Part shown: piece by piece, positions 12,398-23,659 of the stretch
How positions within the stretch are numbered: position 1 is the stretch's first letter
How the letters are laid out: the number at the start of each line of letters is the position of its first letter
Assembly (NCBI GenBank): GCA_945643635.1
Contig: CALZFC010000104.1
Location: forward strand, 991,001 to 1,055,000
Source of the DNA: Allodiplogaster sudhausi
Taxonomy: Eukaryota > Nematoda > Chromadorea > Rhabditida > Diplogasteridae
Length of the DNA: 64,000 nucleotides
Reading direction: 5' to 3'
Translations under genes and position numbers: made by a program
Notes under the pieces: generated by a model
The model's database searches: none
The model's input: the letters and a program-made list of their open reading frames with translations, nothing else
What the model was told of the DNA's origin: nothing

Positions 12398-13293
12398 TGA
12401 GGTCATACAGCCTTACCTAGCATAGTAAGTGTATCGGGTATCTGATATGTATACACAGCCCCCCCCCAATTCTCCTCCTATGGCTGCCCCGTCTTCGCTC
12501 TGCCCATGCACTATCTCCTCAAGTGTATACTTAAATCAGTCCTCTCCCACTGATTCCGTCTTTGCTGGCAAGACGCAGCCAGGGCTTGGCAGCCCCCTGG
12601 AGCGGAGTGTTGACGGCGATGGTCATCCCGTCCTCCCCCCTTCATCCCAATCTCTATTAATCACGATTTACAACAGTTCTCAGTTCAATTCTCTCTCTCA
12701 CTCCATGATTTTGCAAGGTTTTTCTTCTCATGCTTTCGCAGTTTTTTATATCAAGTGTGGTCATATCATATATTTAATGGTGTAATAAGTTATTATTATT
12801 TTGCAAAGCTCATTTAATCAGTTATTGTGGTGTTCCGAAAAGCCCATCTGCAACAGACGAATTGTGAATCCACTTAGCAATGGTCTAATAATCACATGCA
12901 TGTCATTATTAGAAAGTTAACCAATAACGAATATCTTCCTACAAAACTGAAAAAATAAATGCATTTGTACATATATGTAAATACATACATACATGCTTTC
13001 CTTCCATTTATTGGCACATGATATCTTAAATTTATGCTAGAAGGTCATCCAGGCGAAGCAAGAATATCGCAAGCGACCAATCAATCTCATTCGGATTATC
13101 AATTCAACTGAACTAAATTTACCTCCAATTTGCTTAACTAAAAAGAGACAAGAAGTAGACACTTTATTGGATGAATGTTCAATACATACAAGTAGCCATT
13201 CTTCAAGTAAAATGCCAACAAAATCTCTTCACGGCATTTTAAATCGTATTCTTTTCAAATAAAAAAATAAAATAAAAATCTGGCATCGATTGC
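12398..13293. other. Spacer between channel and M4-exon fragment, left copy
   Basis: No gene supported. A plus-strand frame at 12429-12785 has low-complexity Pro/Ser content. The segment from 12705 on is present three times (here, inverted at about 22765-23353, and at 30385-30973), which inflates apparent ORF conservation. Contains an ACATAC-type microsatellite near 12965-12992. Confidence 0.45.
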
Positions 13294-13376
13294 TTATCGA
13301 TGATCTGAGTACGACATTAGCCAGGCCATGTTTGCAATGTGAAGAGCAGAGAAGATGAAAAAGCACACGTGTATCG
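13294..13376 (-). pseudogene. Orphan channel M4 exon, left copy
   Basis: The terminal exon encodes an M4 helix (CFFIFSALHIANMAWLMSYS) close to the last exon of the intact channel (FSILHCANMAWLMSYA), with an upstream TTTCAG acceptor and a TAA stop. No other channel exons are found: the Polinton end begins 250 bp upstream. Downstream in the same orientation at 13390-13438 is a sequence like exon 1 of the Tyr/Gly-rich gene. This is a gene remnant cut by rearrangement or by the Polinton insertion. Confidence 0.65.
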
Positions 13377-13628
13377 CTGAAATATACAAAGATGATTCAC
13401 CAGTAGTTGCTCGGGACGAGAGGTATGTATGTAGACCATCCTTCGAGTGAGGAGAGGTGAAGTGAATTTTCTACTTGTTTTTTCGAAGCTCTCACAAAAT
13501 TTTAATATTAGATTGCAGAAGAAATTGACAAATCCGTCATTCATCGCTGTGATGAGAAAAAAAGATAGTACATAAAGAACATTTAAAATCAGCAATTTTA
13601 TTAATTAATTGTTTAATCATCCCAGGTC

Positions 13629-14154
13629 ATGATGAGTGTGCCCACTTTGACGGGCAAGTGAAATTATTCTAAGTCCAGAACTTCCCGTTGAAATTTCTCT
13701 TCTATGAATTTGTCTAAGTCCAGAGAATGCTCTTGAATTTTTCTAAGTCCAGGAGCCCCGTTGAAATCGCAACTCGGAATTTTTCTAAGTCCAGAAGCCC
13801 CGTTGAAATGTCCAAGCGAAATTTTTCATACTTCAGTGTTCCGGGAGGGAATCGAACCGGGGACCTTTCGTACTAGTCAAACGTGCTATCCGTTAGGCCA
13901 GGCGGCCGAGACGTCAGCATATCTTCACAGATATTGAAGTACACAGAGAGAGAGAGACACGAAACACTTCCTGGAATTACTTTGATTGAATAATATCAGA
14001 AGTACCGACAAACGTACGGATTGTGAACACTGTCAAATTCTGCCCCATTTCCTTCCCCTTCTAAGGCTGCCGAGAGAGCGTTATTTGTCACTCTTTTTCC
14101 CTCGCTGTATTTTCTTCATTAATAATCATCTTTTTTTGTGCGTTCATCATCAGG
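13629..14154 (+). mobile_element. Polinton terminal fragment, left copy
   Basis: Begins ATGATGAGTGTGCCC directly after CAGGTC, exactly as the full element at 31309. It is interrupted at the TA at 14155-14156 by the Tc1/mariner-type element and resumes at 20376. Contains CTAAGTCCAG-type tandem units and a tRNA-like segment (about 13838-13909). Confidence 0.9.
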
Positions 14155-14156
14155 TA

Positions 14157-15084
14157 CAGTCCCGCTCAACATTATTGGGTCCGATATTAATAATATTAAT
14201 AATATTAATAATATTAATAATATTAATATAAATAATATGAACTGGAATTGCGCGCTGAAAGCGCAATTTCGTGCGTTTTCGTCTTTATGACAAACTAATT
14301 CGACCACGGAGAATTCGACCGTGAAGACAGTTTTTAGAAATATGCCTTGATGGCAAAAATAATATAATATGCGCACTTTACTTCATTTAACACAAGTCTT
14401 GGCCGTGTTTTGGGTGAGAAATGAGCTGGCTGGCTTTAACAGCGTGGACTACAAACTACAAATAGAGTGAATTTTCGGAACGAATCTTCTTTTGTTTCAG
14501 ATTATTGCTTGTTGTTGTCATTCTTTTCTACTTGAATGTTTTTTTTGTCTTTCAGGTTTGTTCGGCTGATTTCATCGCAATCTGCGCCACGTAAGAGCTC
14601 GGCCAAGCAAACCACCCGCTCGCTCAGCGTAGGACTTGCCGTCTACTACGACAACAAGGTTTCTGGAACTTTGCTAAGTATTTTGAAAGTCTAGATGTTA
14701 TATTTATTAATGGAACTTGTTTTACCGTGGTACACTTAAGTCATGAACGTATGATTGGGTGAATGTTTCGTTTAAAGTGTTCTCACATGTTGGACATCCT
14801 TTAACTCTGGGCGTAAACAATATTCATTTGTTAATGGTTACGCTGCATAGCATATCTACCTGTTCAGTAGAAAGGTATTCAAATCTAATTTTGTGCTACG
14901 TTGAAAACGTGGAATATCCGATGTTGCCTGCCACAATTATGTTTCTGTGGTTTATAGTGACCTTTCAGCACAAAAGTGCTTACCTAATTAAAAGATTTAT
15001 TTTCTGCTGAATCTTCCAGTGTCGTCTGAAGGCCATCCTGTGAGGTCTCTCTAACGTGTCGGCTCCTGAATTCGAGGACGTCCG
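14157..15084 (+). repeat. Left TIR of the Tc1/mariner-type element
   Basis: Inverse of 19448-20375 (coordinate sum 34532). Near its end are ATTAAT-rich direct repeats (14190-14231). An exon-like segment at 14557-14658 lies inside it. The 83-codon frame at 14759-15010 is also duplicated in the other TIR; no function seen. Confidence 0.92.
14557..14658 (+). other. Exon-like segment captured in the TIR
   Basis: After a pyrimidine-rich TTTCAG acceptor the frame reads FVRLISSQSAPRKSSAKQTT then RSLSVGLAVYYDNK, ending at AAG/GTTTCT, a plausible donor. It is duplicated inversely at 19874-19975, where a C-to-T change makes an in-frame stop (CAA to TAA). Basic, Ser/Lys-rich; a faint resemblance to histone-tail composition is not enough for a call. 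Confidence 0.35.
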
Positions 15085-15139
15085 TGGCTGGGAACCGGGC
15101 GATCCTGGATGACTCGCCAGGATCGCCCGGTTCCCAGCC
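15084..15139. repeat. Near-perfect 23-bp hairpin
   Basis: GGCTGGGAACCGGGCGATCC and its inverse are separated by a few bases, immediately inside the left TIR. A single related copy is at 18640-18658 inside the right half, so an inner pair of inverted repeats (about 15115-15400 and 18385-18660) is nested in the element. A third, more diverged copy of the GACAG...CCGTAAG portion lies at 19180-19256. Confidence 0.8.
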
Positions 15140-15618
15140 ATCGCTAGCCTCTCTTAGATCAGTTATTTTACCGGTTCTTTTTTCTCGCAAAGGCGATAAA
15201 AGTATTGGTCGCATATATCTAAGTTAACAATTAAATAGAAAGAATTTGTATTTCTCCTTTACCAAAATACTGTAGTTATAAATTTAAATACCCTTTTTTT
15301 CAAAGCATCTTTTCTTACGGGTGTTGCTTGTGGTCCGTTAAGGTTTCGGCATCAACTGTTGTCCCGCCCTTTTTCTGTCGCCCTACTCCTGCATCAACTC
15401 CAGAAAGCGAGAACAACATTGGACTTGTCACAGGTTTCAAGTTCATATCATATACAATTTTTTTTAAACTAGAAATAATTCACAGTAACTCTAGGTTCAC
15501 AAACGTAACAAGCAAGATTAATAATCATTAATAATCGTATTTAGATAATAATTGTAATAAGAGGGAGAACTAAAACTTACCTATTAACAGAATGACAATA
15601 TAACAATTCTCATGTCAT

Positions 15619-17393
15619 TTAAACTTCGTCATAAGCGAAGGGATCGTGCTCCAGTTGGGGCGGAGGGATGTTTCTTCTGGGCGTGGAAGGCGAGCGAATT
15701 CGATGGCGACGAAGCACCTGCGAAACGGGGTTCCTGCGGATTGGAGGCGGCGTGAGCTGGTGTGCGAAGGAGTTCTGAGTAGGGCTTCTGCTCCGATCAC
15801 GAGAAGGAGATTGGAATCTTTCCTTTCTCTCAACGTGGCCTGAGCTGCGGGGGAGGTTAGGGGTGCTTTGGACTTGGCGATTAGGAGGAGGGGAGCGAGA
15901 GCGGCTGCGCTCTCTTTCCCTGCTAGGGGAGCGAGAGCGGCTGTACTGTGTTGCTCTGTTGGGGAAGAGTCCGCTTCTTCTCGCCTGTTCTGAAATCCCG
16001 TGCTGCCTTCTGTTGTAGCTGCAATTATTTATTTTTTAATTAAATAATAATTATGCTCTATTTATGTTTGTAAAATTATTCTTTCTTTTTAGGCGAAATT
16101 ATGATCCATATATTTTGTATAAAAAAAAAGTAATCGTACTCTTTCTTCTGCAATCGAGTGTAATTGTTTATCAGCACAATTGCATTTCGCTCTTGATCTC
16201 TCTTGGCCTGTCCGGCGGCAGGGTAAAAGATGTGCAGCATCTGAATTCGTGAGCGAGGAAATATGTTAGGGTTGAGTGTTTTTTTTCATTAGATGGTTTC
16301 ATTAAGTTTGAACAAATCAAAGCCAAAAAATACCTTCAGAATGAATTTTCTTTTTTCAACGTTCCTTCGCTTCAAAAAGAGTTCAAATCGGTCTGCTTCA
16401 TTGGCGAACAACATTGTGTCTAATTGTCTTGCAAATATAGCAGGATTAGGGTTGCACTCAGCCAAGTCAGCGACTTCTTCACGACTCACAAAGTTGTATT
16501 GGCGATCTGTGGAAATAAAATTTACACTTAGAGTCCTTACCGATTTTAATTAGCTTAAAGGTACCATCTTCGACCGGCAATGGAGGCAGCCGCTCCAAAA
16601 TGGTCTCAACCGCATTTGCGGTAGAATTCGCGCAAGCAAAAGTCTGGGCACCCTCGCGGCGTACAGTAGCCAACTCCCGGGACAGAATACCGATTCGGTC
16701 GTTGAGACCTCTCGTTATCTTTTAAAAAACGTGGGAGTATAAAAAACACATGTTCATACCTTTTCAGTTGCTTAATTTCAAAGTTGAATTACGTAAAATA
16801 TCAGTCTTTACTTTCCTTAGTGTTACAGACTTCTTTTTCATACATATGTACCTCAGCAAATTCGGCTCTGACGGCTGCGACGATCTCTGACTTCATTGTA
16901 TTGAAGTCAGCAAGAGTTGGCGAAGCTGCTACAGTGGGCTGGGTAGGAGGAAGAGGGGCCACAGAAGCTGGAAGGGTGGAGCTTGCTGGCTTTTGTGGCG
17001 GAGGAGGCGGAGAGCCGGATGGTGTTCGGCCTCTTATCGGATTGACAATAGTGCCCGATAGCTTCCTGTAGTCATTAATTTCATTGTCAATGCTGTGAAA
17101 AAATCCACAATATTCAAACTTCTTGTTCGGTCCTTTGATTGCATGCCCAATGTAGTCTTCGCATTTCTTCTTCGAGTTGATAAAAACGACTGTGCCAACA
17201 TGCAGCTTCCCACCGTAATCCACCTTATATGAAGCTCATTTTCCGTGTATTAGTTTATAAATAGATGAGATTTTTAAACCGTATTCTTCTTTCCCAATGC
17301 AAAGTTCACAAGTGAAGTACGCTTGAGTACAGTGTACTCGGCTTCTCCATTTTTTCCGAGTTTGTCCCACTGGACAACAGCGAAACCGGTCAT
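15619..17393 (-). CDS. BEN-like domain protein with RS-rich tail, transposon cargo
   Basis: Spliced minus-strand gene. The ATG at 17393 opens MTGFAVVQWDKLGKNGE. The next exon (from about 17223) reads VDYGGKLHVGTVVFINSKKK, followed by a Pro-rich linker (GSPPPPPQKP) and a probable coiled segment (ITRGLNDRIGILSRELATVR). An exon at about 16502-16321 has FVSREEVADLAECNPNPAIF and ARQLDTMLF, the R-x-L-L-x-x-L-F pattern of BEN domains. After further exons the last (about 16013-15619) is an RS domain (YSRSRSPSRERERSRSRSPP) ending FAYDEV. BEN domains bind DNA and occur in chromatin factors and some mobile elements; RS tails are typical of splicing factors. The function in this element is inferred only. 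Intron placement between 16320 and 16014 is uncertain. Confidence 0.62.
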
Positions 17394-17836
17394 CTCAATG
17401 CAGAGGTTTACGAATAAAACATTTAAAAATGAGTTGATACTTTGATCGACAGTCGATAATTGTATTAACCAGATGAGCTTTCAATACTTTTTTATTTCAG
17501 TACTCTTTGAAAGGGAATCTCCTGGCGAGGCCCCACGCCGCTCTACATTTTTGATGGAAAGGTAAAAGTTTTAAAAAGTCTTCCTTCTTAATGTTTTTTT
17601 TTAATTTGCACATATATATGTATATATATATAAATATATATAATTCTAAATAAAAAAGGTACTATAAGTATCACAAAAATAAAAATAAGTCTGTTTGCAT
17701 AGGAAAGAATGGATTCTCGAATCTTCTGTGAAATGTTCGAAGCTGTGATTCTTCCCTTTTCTCGCGATGTCTACGGTGGAAGGTGATGCATAAGACATAT
17801 TATGAGTGCTTATTATTAACAAATAAAAAAATTGAG

Positions 17837-18209
17837 GCTGAGGGTGGTGCAAGACAACGCGCCGCAGCACAATTCCGCCTTCACGAAAGCCCGCTTGCAG
17901 CAGCTTGGAGTTGAAGTTTTGCAGTGGCCGGCCGAATCGCCTGATCTGAATTGCATTGAACTTGTGTGGGCGCAACTCAAGAATTATATCAAGTAAGAAA
18001 AAACAAATAATTTGTTCAAGATATTTGCCCTAATCATCTATGCATGCAGCTCGAATTGCCCCGGACACACAAAGGAGGATTTACACAAGACCATAACCGA
18101 ATTCTGGGAGAATGAACTGAGCGTTGAACGGTGCCGAGCATATATTGGCCATGTGAAAACAGCAATTGGAAAAGTCATTGAAGCCGAAGGAGGAAATTTT
18201 GTGGAATAA
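17837..18209 (+). pseudogene. DDE transposase C-terminal remnant (Tc1/mariner type)
   Basis: Two exons (17837-17992 and 18050-18209) encode RVVQDNAPPQHNS and, 35 residues after the QDN aspartate, SPDLNCIELVWAQLK with the third catalytic acidic residue, followed by a C-terminal helix region ending GGNFVE and TAA. A preceding exon-like piece at 17502-17560 is uncertain. No N-terminal helix-turn-helix or first catalytic Asp was found, so the gene appears truncated. The WP..SPDLN.IE motif is characteristic of this transposase superfamily. Confidence 0.75.
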
Positions 18210-19447
18210 TCTTAAGCAATGATCTTGTTTTTTATTGTCAGCGGATGTAATGTTAGAGCAATACATTGGTAATTCCATTTTACATTTTATGTGACTCTCA
18301 ATTCCTCAGCTTGTTATAAAACGTTAACCTATGAACCGTATTGTGCACAACCTCTTGTTAAAGATTAACGTTGCCTTTGGTTGGTTGCTGATGCAGGAGT
18401 ACGGCGACAGAAAAAGGGCGGGGAGAACAGTTGATGCCGAAGCCTTAACGGACCACAAGCAACACCCGTAAGGAACGCTTCTTTAAAAAAAACTTTTTAT
18501 AACTACAGTATTTTGGTAAAGGAGAAATACAAATTCTTTCTATTTAATTGTTAACTTAGATATATGCGACCAATACTTTTATCGCCTTTGCGAGAAAAAA
18601 GAACCGGTAAAATAACTGATCTAAGAGAGGCTAGCGATGGCTGGGAACCGGGCGATCATGGCGAGTCATCCACTTGCAATCTAAGTATGGAAAACATAAT
18701 CCGAAGAATTATCGAACACTATCGTTAAAAAAGTCATGGAAAGATGGCATACTAAGTATTCACCGTTAATTATTAATGCATAGTAATTCTGTAAATCGCG
18801 AACTAAAATATACACCTCAGATTTAGTTTAACAAAAGGATCAAGACAAAACACTGCGAGAAAATTGTTTTGAAGGCCCCATATCCGTTAAAGAAAAAGAA
18901 TTATTTCCGAATTTAGATATCATTATTGCATAAATAGCCGTGGTCAATAGGTCTAAACTAAAAAAATATGGCCTAGAAATAAATTAATAAAAAAGTAACT
19001 AGAAATTGGTCAATACTAGTTACTAGGAATTTTAAAGAACGATATATAACATCGGGGGGACAATAGTTTAGATGACAATATATAATAAATTAGTAAGGAA
19101 ACAAATGCCTTGTAACAAGGACCCTGTTGTGCACAGGCTCTTTTAAGCCTAACCTTATTTCTGGTAGTCACCGATCCAGGAGCAGGGTGACAGCAAACGA
19201 ACGGGGACATCAGTTGGTACCGAAACCTTAACGAACCACAAGCAAAACCCGTAAGTTTTAAAGATTTCTTTAAATATACACAATGATGAATAAAAAATGA
19301 ATATAACTAGATGAATTTAGATATCTAGATGAAAAAGGGTGTCAAGAGCTCAACCCCTTGCAATCATAATAATAGTCCGTTAGAATTAGTTCCAGTAAAA
19401 AGAAAATGCACGGATAAGAACTGATCTAATCTGAGTAGTGATGAGAA
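18210..19447. other. Non-coding interior of the Tc1/mariner-type element
   Basis: AT-rich, without a supported gene. Holds the inner inverted-repeat copy (18385-18660) and its diverged tandem relative at 19180-19256. The short reverse frame at 19016-19210 is not supported. Confidence 0.5.
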
Positions 19448-20375
19448 CGGACGTCCTCGAATTCAGGAGCCGACACGTTAGAGAGACCTCACAGGATGGC
19501 CTTCAGACGACACTGGAAGATTCAGCAGAAAATAAATCTTTTAATTAGGTAAGCACTTTTGTGCTGAAAGGTCACTATAAACCACAGAAACATAATTGTG
19601 GCAGGCAACATCGGATATTCCACGTTTTCAACGTAGCACAAAATTAGATTTGAATACCTTTCTACTGAACAGGTAGATATGCTATGCAGCGTAACCATTA
19701 ACAAATGAATATTGTTTACGCCCAGAGTTAAAGGATGTCCAACATGTGAGAACACTTTAAACGAAACATTCACCCAATCATACGTTCATGACTTAAGTGT
19801 ACCACGGTAAAACAAGTTCCATTAATAAATATAACATCTAGACTTTCAAAATACTTAGCAAAGTTCCAGAAACCTTGTTGTCGTAGTAGACGGCAAGTCC
19901 TACGCTGAGCGAGCGGGTGGTTTGCTTGGCCGAGCTCTTACGTGGCGCAGATTACGATGAAATCAGCCGAACAAACCTGAAAGACAAAAAAAACATTCAA
20001 GTAGAAAAGAATGACAACAACAAGCAATAATCTGAAACAAAAGAAGATTCGTTCCGAAAATTCACTCTATTTGTAGTTTGTAGTCCACGCTGTTAAAGCC
20101 AGCCAGCTCATTTCTCACCCAAAACACGGCCAAGACTTGTGTTAAATGAAGTAAAGTGCGCATATTATATTATTTTTGCCATCAAGGCATATTTCTAAAA
20201 ACTGTCTTCACGGTCGAATTCTCCGTGGTCGAATTAGTTTGTCATAAAGACGAAAACGCACGAAATTGCGCTTTCAGCGCGCAATTCCAGTTCATATTAT
20301 TTATATTAATATTATTAATATTATTAATATTATTAATATTATTAATATCGGACCCAATAATGTTGAGCGGGACTG
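19448..20375 (-). repeat. Right TIR of the Tc1/mariner-type element
   Basis: Inverse of 14157-15084, nearly identical, including the exon-like segment (19874-19975, carrying an in-frame stop here) and ATTAAT-rich subterminal repeats. Confidence 0.92.
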
Positions 20376-21897
20376 TATATGTGCAACAGTGCACATACAT
20401 ATGAAACAACTTTATTCCTCTTATAGAAAAATCTGTTTTCTCTAGAAACAAATTGAATGATTTAAAGAAAAAAACAAAATCCTCACTCTTAGAAAATTCT
20501 CACAGAAAAATCTCATCTATGTGCAACAGTGAAACAATTTTATTCTCGAATTCTAATACCTCTAGAAACAAATTGAATGATTTAAAGAAAAAAACAAAAT
20601 CCACACTCTTAGAAAAATCTTACAGAAAAATCTCTTCTTATTCATTCTTCGAATTCAAATAACTCACAGTTGGTGCATACCGAGTAGCACCTTCCCATGT
20701 TCTTCTCCGATTTCTTGGTGATTTTCATTTCCCGACATGGTCGCTTGCAGCAACGTTTGATGCTTTTGAACTTCAGCGGCGAAGTGCGCATGTACTTTTC
20801 AAGATCCGAATGTCTTTCGCATCGCATCCATGCACCCTTAAAATCAGGAAATCAGACGTAAACAAAGAAATTCATTAAAGAGGAGAGAAGAAAGCCGCGA
20901 AAGGGGAAGAAGAAGACGAAGTCGTTCAAGGTAGTAATTTTTATGTTTCGTTGCACCTTTTACTTGGAATATTATTGAAAATATGCTGTGTATTTTACAG
21001 GGGGGGGGGCCACTCAGAAGACTCGGACGATGAAGATGATGATGATGGGAAGGAGGAGGAGGAGAGAAGAAAGCCGCGAAAGGGGAAGAAGAAGAAGACG
21101 AAGTCGTTCAAGGTAGTAATTTTTATGTTTCGTTGCACCTTTTACTTGGAATATTATTGAAAATATGCTGTGTATTTTTGCAGGGGTGGAGTTCTGAAGA
21201 CGATGATGGGAAATGGAAATGGAAGGGGAAGCCGAGAAGAGGGCATAAGAAAAGGCCCACATGTAAAAAATGCGGATATGAAGTGGCCTTCAACTGGAAC
21301 GATATTAAAAAGGTTTGATTTTTAAAATAGAAATTTACTTGCTTAATTATATGTTTTTGACTTGACTGTATGTTTTCGTGGAATGTGAAGGTTTCTTTAA
21401 TGAATTTCTTTGTTTACGTCTGATTTCCTGATTTTAAGGGTGCATGGATGCGTTGCGAAAGACATTCGGATCTTGAAAAGTACATGCGCACTTCGCCGCT
21501 GAAGTTCAAAAGCATCAAACGTTGCTGCAAGCGACCATGTCGGGAAATGAAAATCACCAAGAAATCGGAGAAGAACATGGGAAGGTGCTACTCGGTATGC
21601 ACCAACTGTGAGTTATTTGAATTCGAAGAATGAATAAGAAGAGATTTTTCTGTAAGATTTTTCTAAGAGTGTGGATTTTGTTTTTTTCTTTAAATCATTC
21701 AATTTGTTTCTAGAGGTATTAGAATTCGAGAATAAAATTGTTTCACTGTTGCACATAGATGAGATTTTTCTGTGAGAATTTTCTAAGAGTGAGGATTTTG
21801 TTTTTTTCTTTAAATCATTCAATTTGTTTCTAGAGAAAACAGATTTTTCTATAAGAGGAATAAAGTTGTTTCATATGTATGTGCACTGTTGCACATA
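20376..21897. repeat. Fold-back of the Polinton end (nested palindrome)
   Basis: 20378-20881 is the inverse of 21394-21897 (coordinate sum 42275), enclosing about 510 bp. The inner portion contains a partial and a full acidic exon of the Polinton zinc-finger gene in plus orientation. At 20880-20882 the sequence switches from TTCATTAAAG, whose normal continuation is AAACC (seen at 32301), to GGAGAGAAGAAAGCC, which belongs to the acidic exon. This is the turn-around point of the giant inverted duplication. Confidence 0.92.
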
Positions 21898-22429
21898 TAC
21901 CTGATGATGAACGCACAAAAAAAGATGATTATTAATGAAGAAAATACAGCGAGGGAAAAAGAGTGACAAATAACGCTCTCTCGGCTGCCTTAGAAGGGGA
22001 AGGAAATGGGGCAGAATTTGACAGTGTTCACAATCCGTACGTTTGTCGGTACTTCTGATATTATTCAATCAAAGTAATTCCAGGCAGTGTTTCGTGTCTC
22101 TCTCTCTCTCTGTGTACTTCAATATCTGTGAAGATATGCTGACGTCTCGGCCGCCTGGCCTAACGGATAGCACGTTTGACTAGTACGCGAAAGGTCCCCG
22201 GTTCGATTCCCGCCCGGAACACTGAAGTATGAAAAATTTCGCTTGGACATTTCAACGGGGCTTCTGGACTTAGAAAAATTCCGAGTTGCGATTTCAACGG
22301 GGCTCCTGGACTTAGAAAAATTCAAGAGCATTCTCTGGACGTAGACAAATTCATAGAAGAGAAATTTCAACGGGAAGTTCTGGACTTAGAATAATTTCAC
22401 TTGCCCGTCAAAGTGGGCACACTCATCAT
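20882..22429 (-). mobile_element. Polinton terminal fragment, right-arm copy
   Basis: Collinear in reverse with 31309-32810 of the full element (coordinate sum about 53694 over its inner part). It ends CTCATCAT at 22429 followed by GACCTG, the inverse of the target-site hexamer. It carries the 3' part of the zinc-finger gene in plus orientation (acidic exons, GWSS exon, and the GRF-like exon ending at TGA 21631-21633). Confidence 0.9.
22149..22220 (+). repeat. tRNA-like sequence in the Polinton TIR
   Basis: TGGCCTAACGG resembles an A box and GGTTCGATTCC a B box, at tRNA-like spacing. The 5' half (GGCCGCCTGGCCTAACGGAT) resembles an arginine tRNA. Acceptor and T stems do not pair well, so this is tRNA-derived rather than a functional tRNA gene. 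Copies: 13838-13909, about 31475-31547 and about 44068-44139. Confidence 0.55.
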
Positions 22430-22681
22430 GACCTGGGATGATTAAACAATTAATTAATAAAATTGCTGATTTTAAATGTTCTTTATGTACTATCTTTTTT
22501 TCTCATCACAGCGATGAATGACGGATTTGTCAATTTCTTCTGCAATCTAATATTAAAATTTTGTGAGAGCTTCGAAAAAACAAGTAGAAAATTCACTTCA
22601 CCTCTCCTCACTCGAAGGATGGTCTACATACATACCTCTCGTCCCGAGCAACTACTGGTGAATCATCTTTGTATATTTCAG

Positions 22682-22764
22682 CGATACACGTGTGCTTTTT
22701 CATCTTCTCTGCTCTTCACATTGCAAACATGGCCTGGCTAATGTCGTACTCAGATCATCGATAA
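22682..22764 (+). pseudogene. Orphan channel M4 exon, right copy
   Basis: Same exon as at 13294-13376 and 30974-31056: TTTCAG acceptor, M4 helix FSALHIANMAWLMSYS, stop TAA at 22762. The rest of the channel is absent because Polinton sequence begins 250 bp upstream. Confidence 0.65.
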
Positions 22765-23659
22765 GCAATCGATGCCAGATTTTTATTTTATTTTTTTATT
22801 TGAAAAGAATACGATTTAAAATGCCGTGAAGAGATTTTGTTGGCATTTTACTTGAAGAATGGCTACTTGTATGTATTGAACATTCATCCAATAAAGTGTC
22901 TACTTCTTGTCTCTTTTTAGTTAAGCAAATTGGAGGTAAATTTAGTTCAGTTGAATTGATAATCCGAATGAGATTGATTGGTCGCTTGCGATATTCTTGC
23001 TTCGCCTGGATGACCTTCTAGCATAAATTTAAGATATCATGTGCCAATAAATGGAAGGAAAGCATGTATGTATGTATTTACATATATGTACAAATGCATT
23101 TATTTTTTCAGTTTTGTAGGAAGATATTCGTTATTGGTTAACTTTCTAATAATGACATGCATGTGATTATTAGACCATTGCTAAGTGGATTCACAATTCG
23201 TCTGTTGCAGATGGGCTTTTCGGAACACCACAATAACTGATTAAATGAGCTTTGCAAAATAATAATAACTTATTACACCATTAAATATATGATATGACCA
23301 CACGTGATATAAAAAACTGCGAAAGCATGAGAAGAAAAACCTTGCAAAATCATGGAGTGAGAGAGAGAATTGAACTGAGAACTGTTGTAAATCGTGATTA
23401 ATAGAGATTGGGATGAAGGGGGGAGGACGGGATGACCATCGCCGTCAACACTCCGCTCCAGGGGGCTGCCAAGCCCTGGCTGCGTCTTGCCAGCAAAGAC
23501 GGAATCAGTGGGAGAGGACTGATTTAAGTATACACTTGAGGAGATAGTGCATGGGCAGAGCGAAGACGGGGCAGCCATAGGAGGAGAATTGGGGGGGGCT
23601 GTGTATACATATCAGATACCCGATACACTTACTATGCTAGGTAAGGCTGTATGACCTCA
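22765..23659. other. Spacer between M4-exon fragment and channel, right copy
   Basis: Mirror of 12398-13293. No gene supported; the reverse frame at 23273-23578 is low-complexity and duplicated only because the block is duplicated. Confidence 0.4.

Larger units (their letters stand above)
5072..14154 (+). repeat. Left arm of giant inverted duplication
   Basis: This block is repeated in inverse orientation at 21898-29916. The coordinate sum of paired positions is 34988 near the outer end and about 36054-36078 further in, the change reflecting a 1,089-bp block (about 6731-7819) present only here. The arm continues past the transposon insertion (14157-20375) into 20376-20881. Its outer limit is in daf-36 intron 1. 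Identity is very high by eye, with scattered substitutions and small indels. Confidence 0.95.
14157..20375. mobile_element. Tc1/mariner-type DNA transposon with long TIRs
   Basis: Starts CAGTCCCGCTCAAC and ends with the inverse, GTTGAGCGGGACTG, flanked by TA on both sides. The empty site is visible in the third copy at 31796 (CAGGTATATGTG) and in the right arm, proving a TA target duplication. The 6,219-bp element has 928-bp TIRs, a plus-strand DDE transposase remnant (17837-18209) and a minus-strand BEN/RS gene (15619-17393). Related termini (CAGTACCGCCCAACA) occur at 45367, 48778, 60586 and 61555. The superfamily is inferred from TA duplication and transposase motifs. It looks non-autonomous, since only the transposase C-terminus is found. 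Confidence 0.88.

Noticed and set aside
14157..20375. The whole 5-30 kb palindrome as one transposon
   Set aside because: Only the 6.2-kb part has TA-flanked termini; the outer arms are host genes ending at microhomology junctions.
22149..22220. Functional tRNA-Arg gene
   Set aside because: A and B boxes are present but acceptor and T stems do not pair; treated as tRNA-derived.
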